A DNA stretch of 64,000 nucleotides, from assembly GCF_945859705.1 (NCBI RefSeq), contig NC_079134.1, forward strand, positions 45,004,402 through 45,068,401. Direction: 5' to 3'. Position numbers and translations under genes: made by a program. The notes under the pieces are model-generated. The model was not told the DNA's origin. It did not search any database and was given only the letters and a program-made list of their open reading frames with translations. This stretch comes from Episyrphus balteatus (taxonomy: Eukaryota > Arthropoda > Insecta > Diptera > Syrphidae). Within the stretch, counting starts at the first letter, position 1. Each line of letters starts with the position of its first letter. Below, in pieces: positions 33,700-46,029 of this stretch.

Positions 33700-34165
33700 G
33701 TAGTAGAGGTCGGACTCACGTCGGAGCCGATTCGGACCGAGGTCGGACTCATTTGCTTGAAGGGGAAATGTCTAATTCTGTCAGAAGAGTTCTGTTCAGT
33801 TCAATGTGAACTCATATCTGTCAACCAAAACTTGTTTCGAGAACGTAGTCAAAAGATATCGGCTTCGAAATTTAAGAAAAAGAAGGAAAAAAAAAGTTTG
33901 GTTGGAAATGTCTCACCAACCAGACCTCAAGGAAACTTTTGGTTTTCAGTTGTTAATAAAGCTAAAAGAGACCTTTCATTTGATATGTCACTCGATGAAT
34001 TTGGAAGAAATTTTTTAAAATACATTTTTTTCGGCAAGGCAAAATCTGAAAAAAAAATAAATTTGTAATTTTGTCAGCTGTTCAATGCAAATGCACATCT
34101 CTAAATCAAAACTTGTTTCCAGACTTTAGTCAAAAGATATCGGCTTCGGAATGTAAGAAATAAGT
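33700..34165 (+). repeat. pair of dispersed direct repeats
   Basis: About 80 bp at 33797-33880 recurs at 34080-34163 with moderate divergence. Shared blocks are 'caaaacttgtttc', 'gtcaaaagatatcggcttcg' and 'taagaaa'. Just before the first copy a GC-rich phrase gaggtcggactca occurs twice (33708 and 33741). The ORFs at 33676-34068 are the products of this repeat and show no family. Probably part of a dispersed repeat. Confidence 0.6.
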
Positions 34166-34169
34166 GGTA

Positions 34170-36730
34170 TCATTTTTGCAGATAGAGCGTTACTGTAAAA
34201 CAATTTTTTTCTAAAGATATAACAATTATCACCCCTTTAATGTTCCTTATCTAGATACTTAAGAGACACCTTATTAGAACGGCCCAAATCAGAATATCCT
34301 ACTAGCCAAGTCGAATTAAACATTTCAAATGGAAAAATTAGATCGTGCAATTTTTTTCATAGGACGTTAGAATTTTTCAATTCAGTTCATTAATGCCTGA
34401 GATATGACCAATTGTTTACAACTCACTCTCTCTTTTAAGGAGGAAGCTGAAAACCCTAGCAATCATCGACACCCGAGTTCGTTAATGGAAAGGATATGAA
34501 AGCTTAGCAACAACCAATTCAAATCCAGTAAAAAAAATGTTACAATTGTTGCACAAATTATATTTTTCCAAGAATTTTTCACAGATTTTTAGAAGATATT
34601 TATTCCAGGAATAAGAAATATTCGTAGTATCTCTTTCCCTATTCCAAATGCATGTTGAAAGGAATCTCTAAATTCCAAGAATTTGAATTGATTTAATTCA
34701 AAAGAGATTCTCAATTTCATAGCAAAATCTTAATGAACAGTACTTTTTAAACTTTCGGTTTCAATTACTTATTTCTCCAAAAACAACTCTTACTCCCGAT
34801 TAACATGAATTTACTTGATTTATTTTCCTTTACGGAAATGCGATTGCGATTTTGTAAAACAAAGTAAAAAATGCTTTCGGAAGAATAAATAAATTAGCAA
34901 TCTATTTGTGTATGTACTTCACCCCCAACGAACGTTCTAATTAATCGAATATTTTTCAATCATCTCTTGCAATTTGGGTAAAACAAAAGTGCATTCGTAT
35001 CCGTATCTATCTAAGCTACTTCCCTTGTTGCATAGAATTTGGTGAATAAAATTAAAATCAATGCACAAAATGCTCGCCTGGGGTGTGGAGCGGAGCGGAT
35101 GTGTCGGATTCGGATACGGATACTGTCTTGCCACACAAACGTAATCCTGCAACTGTTTTTTTTTTCGTTTTTCGTTTTTCATTTTTGTTTTTTTTTTTTT
35201 AGAGAAAACAAACAGTTTCAATTTACAGGATAGTGGCAATTGTAGCAATTGCTGTATGATGCATATATGAATGTGTATGTGTTACTCGTATTTAAGTATA
35301 GATGGCGCTGTGTAATCGGCTTATCAATAGATATAACGTTGTACACCCCTCGGATCAACATATCCACCCACAAGCAAAGTGGATTTCTGAAATGATTGTT
35401 TAATATTTTTGCTTTTAATTTTCAAAGTTTCTCTGCGGCTTAAAAATTATAGTTGGGGGGTTTTGAAGAGTTGTGTAATAGTTGTAGATGGGGGGTGCGG
35501 AGTGGTGGCAGATTTATGTTGCCTGTGATAACACGCAGCTAAAACACATTTTGATAAGAATATTACTTTGCTCATTGTTGCGGGTAGTTTTGTGGAATGC
35601 AACAGTGCGTGGCATTTGTAATTTGTGAACGAGGAGAAAGCGCTGCTGTTGCTGTGGGTGCAAATATAGGACTTGATATCATCTCTGACAAGGCATATGG
35701 GATTATATGAGTGGGAGATATGGGTTATGCAAAGATAAAAGCTTTAACTACTGCTTCTGGCGGAACATTTTACTTATATATTTATGTAAAGTAGTAAAAG
35801 GATGCGCTGCAAAAATGCACTGATGGTGATGGTGCTTGGTGGAGCGGAAAGATCCCATTTGAATATTTGGTTTGGTCTCTACTCGGTGATAATATTTGAT
35901 GTCATTTTAATCAAAAACTGGTTTAAAAATTATGCAACTAGCGAATAACAATAGCGTGTAAATTTTGAAATATATGCGGGAGAAGCACACGTCCTTTTTT
36001 TGTTGGATCTCGGTTAATTGGTTCTGGATTTGCATTTCAGATGAATCATTTGCTTATTCAGAATTCGACATTCGAATGTAGTTAGTTTTTTGGTTAAGTG
36101 TCAAACTCCAGTTTGTTGACATGGGACAGTAATGATGGCTGGTTTGTGGTTGAAAGAGGCTTTGTTAGCGACTTGATTTGGTTGGAAGCTATGTTTTACT
36201 CGAAATTGCTAGTAATCAGCTGTTGGTTATGGTTGGGAATTTGGTGCGTTCGATTGGAATATGGATGATTGGCTGTCATTCACTTCCGGTGAATTCGTGG
36301 AATTCTTCAGTGGACTTTTCGTATCGTTTTAGCATCGTTAATTCTGGAAATATCGGTACTAAGAATTTGTTTAATTTTGGGATTAGTTTACTCGTTTGAG
36401 GTGTACCTTATTTTGCGGTTGGTTCCTATCCTAATTGGCAGCACTTATTTGCCTGAAAGTTTTGAAAAAAAAAAAAACAGGAAAAGGCTTGAGTGCAGAA
36501 ATAATCGAACTAACACAATCAGAGAGTTGCACGTCCCAAGGAGAATCCCTCGACTAGAACTTAATATGGCAAAGTATATTTTAAGTTGATTGCTGGTTGA
36601 AGTCCGGATAGAGAGAAAAGTCGGTGCCATCTTCCAGAAACTCCTTGTTAAAAATAAAAGTATTTCGTAGGTCTATAAAAAAAAATTCAGGAATACAAAT
36701 TTCTTAAACGGAAGAACTATCGGGAAGATC
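34170..36730. other. long region without a recognised gene
   Basis: Moderately AT-rich, including a GC-richer part at 35280-35560 with G runs (ttggggggttttg). Plus-strand ORFs at 36178 and 36377 lack family features. No clear element ends. It could be intron or intergenic DNA of host origin, being less transposon-like than its neighbours. Confidence 0.45.
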
Positions 36731-36734
36731 AATC

Positions 36735-36790
36735 TCAGCGTTGCCAGATTGAGGGATTTTTCCCGTTTTTCGGGATTTCTTAACCCTAAA
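36735..36790. repeat. possible hAT terminus
   Basis: The bases cagcgttgccagattgaggg followed by a TTTTTCCCGTTTTTCGGG stretch resemble the CAG-NGTTGCCA start of some hAT elements, about 0.9 kb before a hAT transposase remnant on the minus strand. No matching right terminus or target duplication was located. Confidence 0.35.
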
Positions 36791-37389
36791 GCGAAAAAGA
36801 GAAAACCAACCCAAAAAAACGGGAAAATATACAGCCAGCTTAAAACATTCAAGTTTTAGTACTAAAACCTCTTTTTACAACATTTAAAATTCAAATTCAT
36901 CATTTAAAATATTTAATAAAAAAGCACTTATTAAACAAAACCCTTAAAAACTATTTCAAATAGAGCTCCACTGAGAAAATTTCGCAAATTATATCATTTC
37001 GAATGCCAAATGAAGTGATTTCCTATACGAATAATTTGCGAAATTATCAACTTCCTTCTCTATTTTTTTTTTATAATTTCAATTATTTGTGTTTTAAAAG
37101 GGGAACAAATTGTGAGAAACACTAAAATCACACACATTGTACTCCATGAAAATATTTTTTTATTGGTCCGAACTGTTTCCTCTCGAATATTTTTAAACTT
37201 CTGTCTCTTTCGTAGTCTTAGTTGAAGTCATTGCGCATTTTCACTAACAAATTTAAAGAAATTTCCACGTCTTCTTCGTCTGCGTTCAAAAATGATATTC
37301 CAGCCGCTGCTGGCACTGATTCATTTTTAAAAACTATGATTAATTGGTTCTGAGGTGTGTTTATTGTATATTGATTTTTGAAATAAACA

Positions 37390-38245
37390 AATCTACTGCT
37401 CGAGCCTTATTTGGGAAGTGTTTCCTTACAAACTCGACCTCAAATTGTAAATGCACGAAAATCTGAAATGAAAATTAAACAAAATTATACAAAAAGTCAT
37501 GAATTGTACTAAAAGTTGTTAAAGATGAGATTTACCTATTGTCTGCCGAATTGCTTAGGAAAGTTGTTAATTCGCCGCTAATACCCGTATGGATGTGTTG
37601 TTATTTTAACTTTGAAGGCTCTGCTATCCAATCAATTTTGGAGAGGATGCTGTTGGTATTCATCCTATGTCTTCTTGAAACCGTGTTTATTTCGCTGTGG
37701 GAAGGATGATGTTACGCAACCTGTTAAGACGCATTAGGGGTGCATTATATCTCACCGCAGATATAATGCAACCTTTAATCTGACATTTAAATTTAGTTTC
37801 AGTTGCTTTTAACCAGGTCTTAATTGCACTTGCATTTTTAATATTTTCTAGTGGGCTGCTGAACTTCTGTGGAAGTTCTCCACAATACCCTAAATTTTTT
37901 TTAATACTTCTCAAACCAGTCAATTTAGTGCTTACTATGAGATTATGAGTGTGAGCTACGCAAGGAAAATAATCCCACCCTCTAAAACGCACATCCTTCT
38001 TCATGTTCGCTGCGTTATCAGTAACACAACAAAATTTTGGTTCATTAATGTCAAATGAATCTGTTACTCTTTAAATGTTTTAAGATATAATGCGCTTTCA
38101 CTGCCTGTGGTATAAGGTAGTTGCACGAGGTCTCCTGTGGTCACTTGGCATTTTTTTATAGTTCAAATAGCATTAAGTATGTTACCAAATCCTTAAATCC
38201 CAAATCTTCAACTACTTGAAAGAGACTAAAGATCTCTAACAACTA
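37390..38245 (-). pseudogene. hAT transposase remnant (ZBED-like group)
   Basis: On the minus strand from about 38245 a frame reads FQVVEDLGFKDLVTYLMLFE, the PFSxVEDxGFxxL block that precedes the hAT nuclease domain. Then, at about 38060-38010, comes FCCVTDNAANMKKDV, containing the catalytic Asp of the TDNAxNM motif. The ORF 37687-38004 continues with a GWDYFPCVAHTHNLIV block, the cysteine and histidine motif of hAT transposases. Stops separate the first and second blocks. Downstream frames to 37640 are protein-like but degenerate. No BED finger and no C-terminal dimerisation motif were found. Confidence 0.78.
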
Positions 38246-38249
38246 TTTT

Positions 38250-39840
38250 TATATTCGTTGATTTTTTTCTCACGTGCTACCAAAATAAAATAATCTTTTC
38301 AACTTACCTATTATTCATCATAACCAGCACACAGCAAATTCAAATCATTCCATAATTTGCAATTATATTTTCCTAAAATAGTAGTTTATCAACACATTTG
38401 AGCTACTCTTCAATACTTTACATCTACACTGCAACACTTTCTTAAGAGAATTCATGCGCATTTAAAACCAGTTATCTCTTTGTGGAACTCATTCGAGTGT
38501 TTTACTTTATTGTTTATAAAACACAACAATATAGAGATTAGTAGGCCAGTAGAACAGTTCAGGTAAGGAAAACAGCCCATACACAAACAGCAATCTATCT
38601 ATCTACCTGGTGCTGTTGCCACATCAAACAGTTGGATACTTAACTTGAGTGCTGATGCTAAAGACCTTGACTGTGCAGCAGTCAATACTGAATCCACCTA
38701 CTTACCTTACGTTACCTACGTCGACTACTGTTTGCAATTCTAATTACGTTAGTCCTATTTAAAATTTAATTCTCTTTAATGAAAGGCACATAGACTCTCT
38801 CTTTCGCAGAATACTTTTTTAAGCCTTTATTGTGTTTTGCACAGAGGAGCGTGAGTTTGTTTGTTTGTTTATTTAGCTGATGACTTTGTGTTAAAATGTT
38901 GTTTTACCAACAACAAAACCTAACAACCAGCATCATCATCATCATCATCGTCATGGTCCATGGGATAGTGTGTATAAGGAAAAGGAGCTAGAATATAAGA
39001 ACTATAAGGATAAGGAGGCTTAAGGACAACAAACACTTTAAAACAATGCACTTGGGCTATATAAGCTAAGTTGGTTAAACGCGTTAATTAAATATGCATA
39101 AGGCATCTCAAGTTGGGTTCTTTTTCTTGGTAGAAGAACAAGTTGACTTTAATTGGATTCTATTTTCAAGTTGAAAGCCTTGGAAGTTGTTTTTTTTTTG
39201 CTAACTATTTTGTTTGTTAAACTGGAAGAGGAGTTGGAAAGGATGTGTTTTTTTTTTCCAAGTAGAGTAATGGGAATATTTTGCGTTAATTCACTTAAAA
39301 TTGAGATGTTATATTTAAAGCTAAATTAATGGTGACCTATTCTTGGACTGCCTATATTTCTTTATCCACACAGAGCTTGCGACAATCATTTTTCGGAAGT
39401 TATGTTTAGAACTTCCAGCGTTTGACTGGAACTGGGAGAAATAGGTATTGACGAACCACTTTCGTCACCATTGGCCTTTTAAACAAACAAAGATGTCAAT
39501 ATAGTGGTAGCGGAAATTATTTCAAATACAGTGATAGAGAAGGAAGATGAAAACGCAAAAGAAGGAGTAGCCAAAGAAGAAAAGGAATCTATCGCATTAG
39601 ATGAGGAATTATGTCACGAAGACTTACTTTTGACTCGGGTAAGTGATAAACAGCTGCGTTTTTAAGAAATATTACGCTTAAAAAGATTTCTCTAAAGGAA
39701 AGCTGCACATCTTAACTTCAAATACCCTAATTATAGGGACTGCTTTAAGTTAAGTACATAGAGAAAATGTTCCTTTAAGACCACTTGTCAGCGAAATAAA
39801 TTCACCGACGTAGATACCTTTTAGCTAAAAAGTTAATTTT
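38250..39840. other. no gene seen; (ATC)n tract
   Basis: Contains a (TCA)n stretch at 38930-38955 and (GTTT)n at 38855. Otherwise anonymous. Confidence 0.5.
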
Positions 39841-40440
39841 AAAACTCAAACCAGTGTTGACGATTTGCATCTCGTCGGTTAAGAATTTGTACGTATGGTT
39901 GAAGATTTCAGAATTAAAGAAGATGAAATCATGGTGAGCTTTGATGTTACGTCTTTTTGTTCACAAACGTCCCGATCAAAGACAAAGAGTGTCTAGATTT
40001 AATAAAAACAAAACTACCAAGTTCCCAAACTGACCCCAGACTGTTAGAATTAATTGATTTGTGGCTGCCATCCGGTTATTTTCTCTATAATGAAAAATAC
40101 TACTTGCAAATTGATGGAGTTTCAATGGGATGTCTTATAGCACAGGTAGTGGCTGATATATGGATGCAGGCAGCATTTTTAGAAAATAGCGTTTTTTTAC
40201 ACCAATTAAGTAAAAAATTTGGAAAAGATATGTAGATGATACTTTCTGTATTATTAAAGAAAATCATGTGGATAGTTTTCCAAATCATCTGAATACGATA
40301 TATGAAAAGGTTAAATTAACAATAGAAAAAGAAAATTGTTTAGCTTTTTGGATGTGAAATTAATAAAAAGACATCTATCGGGGACACCCATCAAACCCAT
40401 TGTAATCCCGATGATAAAAAAAAAACTTAGGCATTACAGC
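39840..40440 (+). pseudogene. Penelope-like element reverse transcriptase fragment 2
   Basis: Upstream frame: EDEIMVSFDVTSF (about 39918-39958), the FDVTSLFTNVP motif with its first catalytic Asp. A frameshift near 39956 leads to FTNVPIKDKECLDLIKTKLP, then LIDLWLPSGYFLYNEKYYLQ and IDGVSMGCLIAQVVADIWM. A second frameshift near 40233 gives KRYVDDTFCIIKENHVDSF, with the catalytic YVDD at 40229-40240, then a segment to about 40370 where FLDV would follow. The chain of motifs is diagnostic for Penelope-like reverse transcriptases. At least two frameshifts and terminal decay make it inactive. Confidence 0.85.
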
Positions 40441-42222
40441 TCAAAATAAGGTGTCTAATATGCAAAGTATTAGAAATAAAAAGAGTGCAGAAATATTAGT
40501 ACTTAAACTTGAAGTTAGTACAAGAATAAACTTGATGAAGCTAGGGGAACTTTTGAGAAAGAGTCTTAAAATATCATAGTTTCAAACAATAGAGAAAATT
40601 TTAATAAATCGACAAATGGCTTTTAGTTCATTATTCAGATGATTTTAAATCACTCGTTCTTTCCGTCAAATTCAACTTTGCAATCTTTTTATATTTGCTT
40701 GGCCACGTGAGCCTGGTAACACTGACTTTAGAGTTTAGAATTAAAAATTATGAAATATAAACACTGCTCGACAGCAATGGACAAAATGTCCTTAGAAACC
40801 CACTTAGATCTCTGAAGGAAAATAGATAAGGTAATAGGTTTCCAGGATCTCGGTTCTGACGAGTTTAGAAGTAGTTCGTCTGCACGTAACGTGTAAGTTA
40901 TATTATGATGGCTCAGGGCGTTGTAAAACGATGGAACTTTCGGGGGCTTCATCTAGGTAGGAAAAAATCTATTATTCGACGTTGAGCATGGGGTAAACAA
41001 ATCTTTAAAAAAAAAATTTGTTTCTGTGTTGATGTTCCATATTTATTTAAAAGTACTGGAAACTACCTCAAAGGCTACGAGATTTCTTTTAGACGCTCGG
41101 AAATATTTCACTGCAAAGTCGATATAGATAAAAACCTAAGCCTACGCTGTGCCCCCAAGGAACATTGAGCTCCAAATAATTTTTAAAGCATGAAAGTGCG
41201 TCATGCCGCTCAAGTTTTTAGTAATATCTACTTTAGGATAAGGCCTTTTAACTTTATATAGCTCAGGGAGAGGTTCTAACACCCTGAGAAGTACTGCAGA
41301 ACTTGTTTTCTTTTCTTATTCAATAAAATTTATTTGATATTTTTATTCCTCAATTCGTATTTCTGGGAACAATCCTAAGGAAAAATTTTGCTGCAACGAA
41401 GAGCAATTCAAATTTCTATAGGAAGCTAAAACAGGGCTAAAGTCAATTATTGTCGGTTATGTCGATGATAAGCGGGTCAAAAATAAATTTTTATTCATTA
41501 AAGGTTGGTTACTTAACGTAGCTTCTCTTATGTGCATGTGAGATCATTTGAAGACATCTCGTTTCCAGTAGGTATATATATTGACTTCTAAAACAGGACT
41601 CCTTAGAGCATTTTTTCGTGCGCAGTTCTGGGGTAATAATACTATTATAAAAGAATAATAAAACACTTGTTATTTTAAAGATTCACAATGATGAATCTAT
41701 AATAATAATACTAGACCAACACCGTATTTATTTATGGGAATTTTTCAATAGCTGTGGGGAATGAATTATTTAAAGGATGTAGAATATGGTAACTGCGAGA
41801 AATGAGATTTCTTCAGATAACACTACAGGACTACAGCCAACTATTCTGAAGACACAAGTATAGATAGGTTCTTATATGAAAATAGTTTCGTTTATGTCTG
41901 TGGTTAATTGTATCGAAAGTGTTACGCGAGTCACAGTTGCCAATTGCCATTGCCTTCATTGAATAGCTCGGATGATGGAATGAACTTAATTTTCACGAGT
42001 TTAATAATTGCAATTTGTTATACAATCCAGAACTTTTTTTTGACAAAAAGCCTTCTTTGTTTTGGAAAAAGAGCCAGAAAACTTGTTTGATTTTTTTTAC
42101 GTATAAGGTATTTATACATTCAAAGCATTGCCTGGAAAGCAAACAAAACAGGAAACTATTATATTATACGTGATCGAGCAAAGGCAATTATACATATAAA
42201 AAAATATTATTACAAGGATGTA
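40441..42222. other. no gene recognised
   Basis: The first 200 bp may continue the Penelope-like element in broken frames. The remainder is anonymous, with no element ends that I can defend. Confidence 0.45.
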
Positions 42223-42743
42223 GTGTAGTGTGGGTTGGGGTCGAAATTCTGTATGTTGCAAAATTCTGTATTCAAAATACTGTATGCCAAAATACTGTAT
42301 GTCAAAATTCTGTGTGTGCAAAATGCTGTAGGAACAAAATTCTGAAAGTCAAAATTCTGTATAGCAAAATTCTGGTTGGTCAAAATACTGTATTTCAAAA
42401 TTCTGTACATCAAAATTCTGTAAATCAAAATTCTGTAAAAATGCTGTAAAAAAATATCGTTTTGATAATGTAAAAAAGTGCGCGCGCACTTTTTTACATT
42501 ATCAAAACGATATTTTTTTACAGCATTTTACAGAATTTTGATATACAGTATTTTGCCGTACAGAATTTTACAAAACAGAATTTTGCATGTCAGTATTTTG
42601 TTGATACAGTATTTTGACGTACAGAATTTTGTATTTACAGTATAATGACGTACAGAATTATGGTATTACAGTATTTTGACCCCACAGAATTTTGTGGTAC
42701 AGAATTTTGACAAGCAGAATTATGACCCGCTCCCAGTGTAGTG
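42223..42743. mobile_element. 505-bp foldback with arms made of short phased repeats, 8-bp target duplication
   Basis: The element is 42231-42735. The ends are tgggttggggtcgaaattct and the complement of agaattatgacccgctccca. GTGTAGTG is repeated outside (42223-42230 and 42736-42743). Each arm is a run of about twelve short units with core caaaattctgta (complement tacagaattttg), separated by 4-9 variable bases. The two arms meet in a perfect palindrome of roughly 95 bp, centred at 42483 on gtgcgcgcgcac. No protein is coded; the ORFs rich in Tyr-Arg-Ile-Leu are translations of the repeat. The organisation resembles Drosophila FB elements, whose long arms consist of short tandem repeats. Confidence 0.9.
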
Positions 42744-42749
42744 TATATT

Positions 42750-43590
42750 TGCTATATAAAAAACTGTGAATCAAAAATGATGTTGAATTGTTATGGAATG
42801 TGTCTAAAAGTAAAAAGTAGAAGAGTTGAAAATGCATTTTAAGACAGAAAATAAACACCCGGAGGGGGGGGCGTCTCGTATCGCGGGTTATTTCCGGGAG
42901 CCTTCAAAAACTTGAACGACTCATTTAATATTTCCTTATTACAATAATTTACTAAAAAACAAAATAAAATATTTTTATAGTTTGTATGAATTTATTGTAT
43001 CCCGAAATAAAAATAACTTTCAAAAGTGTGTCGTTTTTACATGCAATTATTATCTATCCTCAATCGAAAAGACTGAAATGTATGATAAGTCAATAGTTCT
43101 TCCTACTCCTGCGATACTGGTAGGTATTTTCGAGGAACATACAATACACACATTAACTTCTTCCAGGTACAGTTATATTTTCTCAGATTTTATCATTTAA
43201 ATAAAACAACGAGCAATGAGTCTTAAGGATTATAAATTCGAAAGAGTTCAATTCGAAAGGCCCTGTTAATATTCTTCAATGGTTATGTAAAATTAAAAGT
43301 CAATTCAAGCAAATATATAAAGCACACAAAATCTTAATTGTATTTCCGCAACATCTGCAGTACTAGAATTAGCTGGAAATTTATAATCACAGAGAAATGA
43401 TCGAAGCTGAACAACCCAGAAACATTTTTCTATATTTTATTTAGTTTTAATTTAATGTTTTACTTTATTTAATTTATCTTGTCAAAAAAAAAAAAATTAA
43501 GAAAAATATTCTATTTACTTTTAGTGTGGACAGATATTCAGTAGTGCTTGTTACAGGCTGCCCGATGAATTTATTTATTTAAAACAAATT
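42750..43590. other. no gene seen
   Basis: Contains a GGGGGGG run at 42865. Anonymous sequence otherwise. Confidence 0.5.
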
Positions 43591-43752
43591 GTAAGCTATA
43601 GATTTACTATCTGCTCCTGCAACTTCAGCATTCACTGAGAGAATATTTTTGGTCATGAATATGAAGTGGCGAGATGAAAGGAATAGGGCTTCATTGAATT
43701 TGATCAAAAATGAGCTCTTAATTTATATGAATCTTAAATTTGAATGTTAAAA
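43590..43752 (+). pseudogene. hAT transposase C-terminal dimerisation segment
   Basis: One plus-strand frame reads LSAPATSAFTERIFLVMNMK, then WRDERNRASLNLIKNELLIY, and ends in a stop at about 43748. This is the hAT C-terminal dimerisation motif: S-x-PATSA-x-ERxFS, then RNR, then the Leu-rich helix. Nothing recognisable of the nuclease core lies upstream in the same frame, so only the 3' end survives. Confidence 0.75.
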
Positions 43753-45570
43753 TAACAACAAAAAATTGTTATGTACTGCAAGAACCAAGAAGCACAAAAA
43801 ATACATTTTCAAGACATGAAATAAATGGTACTCTTCGTTTTTCAAATGTACTCTTTTGTTTCGTCTCTGAAATCAAATTACTCTATTCTTTCTTTAAAAA
43901 AGTTGGCAATCCTTTGATTAAATTCTTTTTAATGCGCTTTCCACTAACATAGATCAAAGCCTACATAGATTTTGTTGAATTCTGTGAAACAAAAATTTTA
44001 TTTAACCATTTTCATAAAAAAAAAATAAACTCCTACAATCAAATATAATTGTAAATAACTTTCTGATGATGATTTAACACATTTTATATAGAATGCATGC
44101 GTTCAAAATTAAAGCTGTGGAGAGTATGTCTTTTACAAGTTTCAGTTTAAAAAAATTGCTCTTTTCCATGAAAATTGTTTTAAAGGTATTTTTTTACAGA
44201 GAAATTTTCATTATGTTTCTACATAAATCATTTTAAAACTCCAAACGTGATGTAAAAAAAAAATACCTAGCCTACTTAAATTAAATTTCTGTTTTTATTC
44301 AATGAGGTGTCAACGTTTTTTTTTTTGCCCCAAACTAAACTAACACACGCACGCACACATCATTTTTAGCAAGGTTTTGTAGGTAAAATCCGCAAAACCA
44401 CAAAGGCAAATAAATAAATTTTAAATTTAATGGTAGTGCACTGAACAGTTTTCTGTGGTTTCCACATGAAACCACAAAAACCTTTTTTTTTTGGAATTCA
44501 AAAAGTATTAAAAATTTTTTTGTAATCTATTTGTTTGTTTGTATATTCTCTTAATTGTAGCATCAATTTATTCTAATTTGACAAATTTCAAATGAATGAC
44601 TTCCAAAACAATGCAATTGTTTTGTTTAACAATTTATTTTACTTCATCCAAAATCAATTAAAAAATATAGTATATTTATAATAAATTGGAAAGCTTACAG
44701 TTTAATCGAATATATTTAATCACTGATTAAAAACCTACCTACTATCTGAAATTGTGTCAGTAAAACACATTAACATGCATAGATACTTCTATGGATAAGC
44801 AGTTTTGCTTTGAAAAGAATAATAAATGCTAGCTTATTAAGCTCTGATGTGTGGTAATTAATCAACTGGACATTTGATTTTTTTTTTAACTAAACCTTAC
44901 CAAGCTATAGAAACGCTACATAATATTATATAATGACATTGAATGAGGATCAAAAATGCTGAATTAACTTTTAATGATTTTTTTGTTGATAAATTGATAA
45001 TAAACTCTTATCAATCTCAACAGACTCGATAGAAGTCTTTTATAGTAAAAGCCTACTTTGTGTTTTTCTTTGCCTAATTAATCTTATTCTCTGTAATTGT
45101 AGACACTTACAATTAAGCTCGTTACCTAAATTTTTGCTGATGTCCTGATATAAACAGTTTATGGGTAATTTGTATAATAAAGTAAAACATAACTATTCAT
45201 TAAACTTGAAAGAACTTTTTGGTACTGTTTGAAGTGCTGATGGTTTTCTTCCAGGAAGAAATGAAAGGTAAATTTGAAAGAGAATTAGTGTCTTAAAATG
45301 TTTATCATGTTCTGTTGCTTTTCATTTAATTTAAATCAAGTTTTCTTTGCAAATTATTTTCATTCATTAATTTCTTGGAAGAAAAATAAAAGTGATAATA
45401 AGCAAATTATTACGGAACAGGTAAAAAGGTATTGAAAATTGAATTTACTTCCTTTATAATGTAAGGTTTAAAGAATACTCCAACAGATTCTCAAAGTAAT
45501 AATGCTGAAGAATCTATAATTTAGAAAGAGTCGAAGCCAAAATTCGTGAAGTAGGTGTTGTACGTGTTGT
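43753..45570. other. no gene seen; small hairpin at 44452-44474
   Basis: AT-rich. The hairpin tgtggtttccacatgaaacc(aca) at 44452 is a perfect 9-bp stem. It sits within a region of repeated aaaccaca blocks, so it may belong to a small element. Nothing else. Confidence 0.4.
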
Positions 45571-45576
45571 GACCAT

Positions 45577-45860
45577 TTATATGACAAAATTAATTACCTC
45601 AGCACTTCGTACGTTGTCCGTGCAAACTTCTAGGCGAAGGTCTTTAGATCCGTCCTGTATCATCCCTAGCAGCGCTAGCCTCAATGACCATTCACACGAA
45701 GACACATCGATGGATTCGGTAGTTTCTGATTGTTGGAAGTAATCCCAACTCCTCCGCAGTTTGACCAAATTTCTATAAATATATCTTTAAATAACAGTAA
45801 TCATAAACTTTAATTATATTTTTAAGCTTACCACTTTTGTATGGATTTCCTCCATTACAT
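45577..45860 (-). other. unidentified short minus-strand ORF
   Basis: A 63-codon frame reading KLRRSWDYFQQSETTESIDV, then EWSLRLALLGMIQDGSKDLR, has protein-like composition and is followed by a stop at 45577. No family recognised. It lies beside a hAT remnant but on the opposite strand. Confidence 0.3.
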
Positions 45861-46029
45861 CAGAATTTTAAGACACGTCTGGTCGTCTGATCATGTCGAT
45901 GTAAGTATAACGCCGACAACACCACAATTTTTAGGAAATGCCAGTACTTCTACTGGTGCCCGGCCTTGACAAACATGCAAGCTGGCATTTGTTCCAAATC
46001 GCGTTACTCTCAAATGTAAGCATGTTATA

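Noticed and set aside
42210..42449. Repetitive ORFs on both strands rich in Tyr/Arg/Ile/Leu and Gln/Asn/Thr/Val
   Set aside because: They are translations of the short-repeat arms of the foldback element, not a repeat protein.
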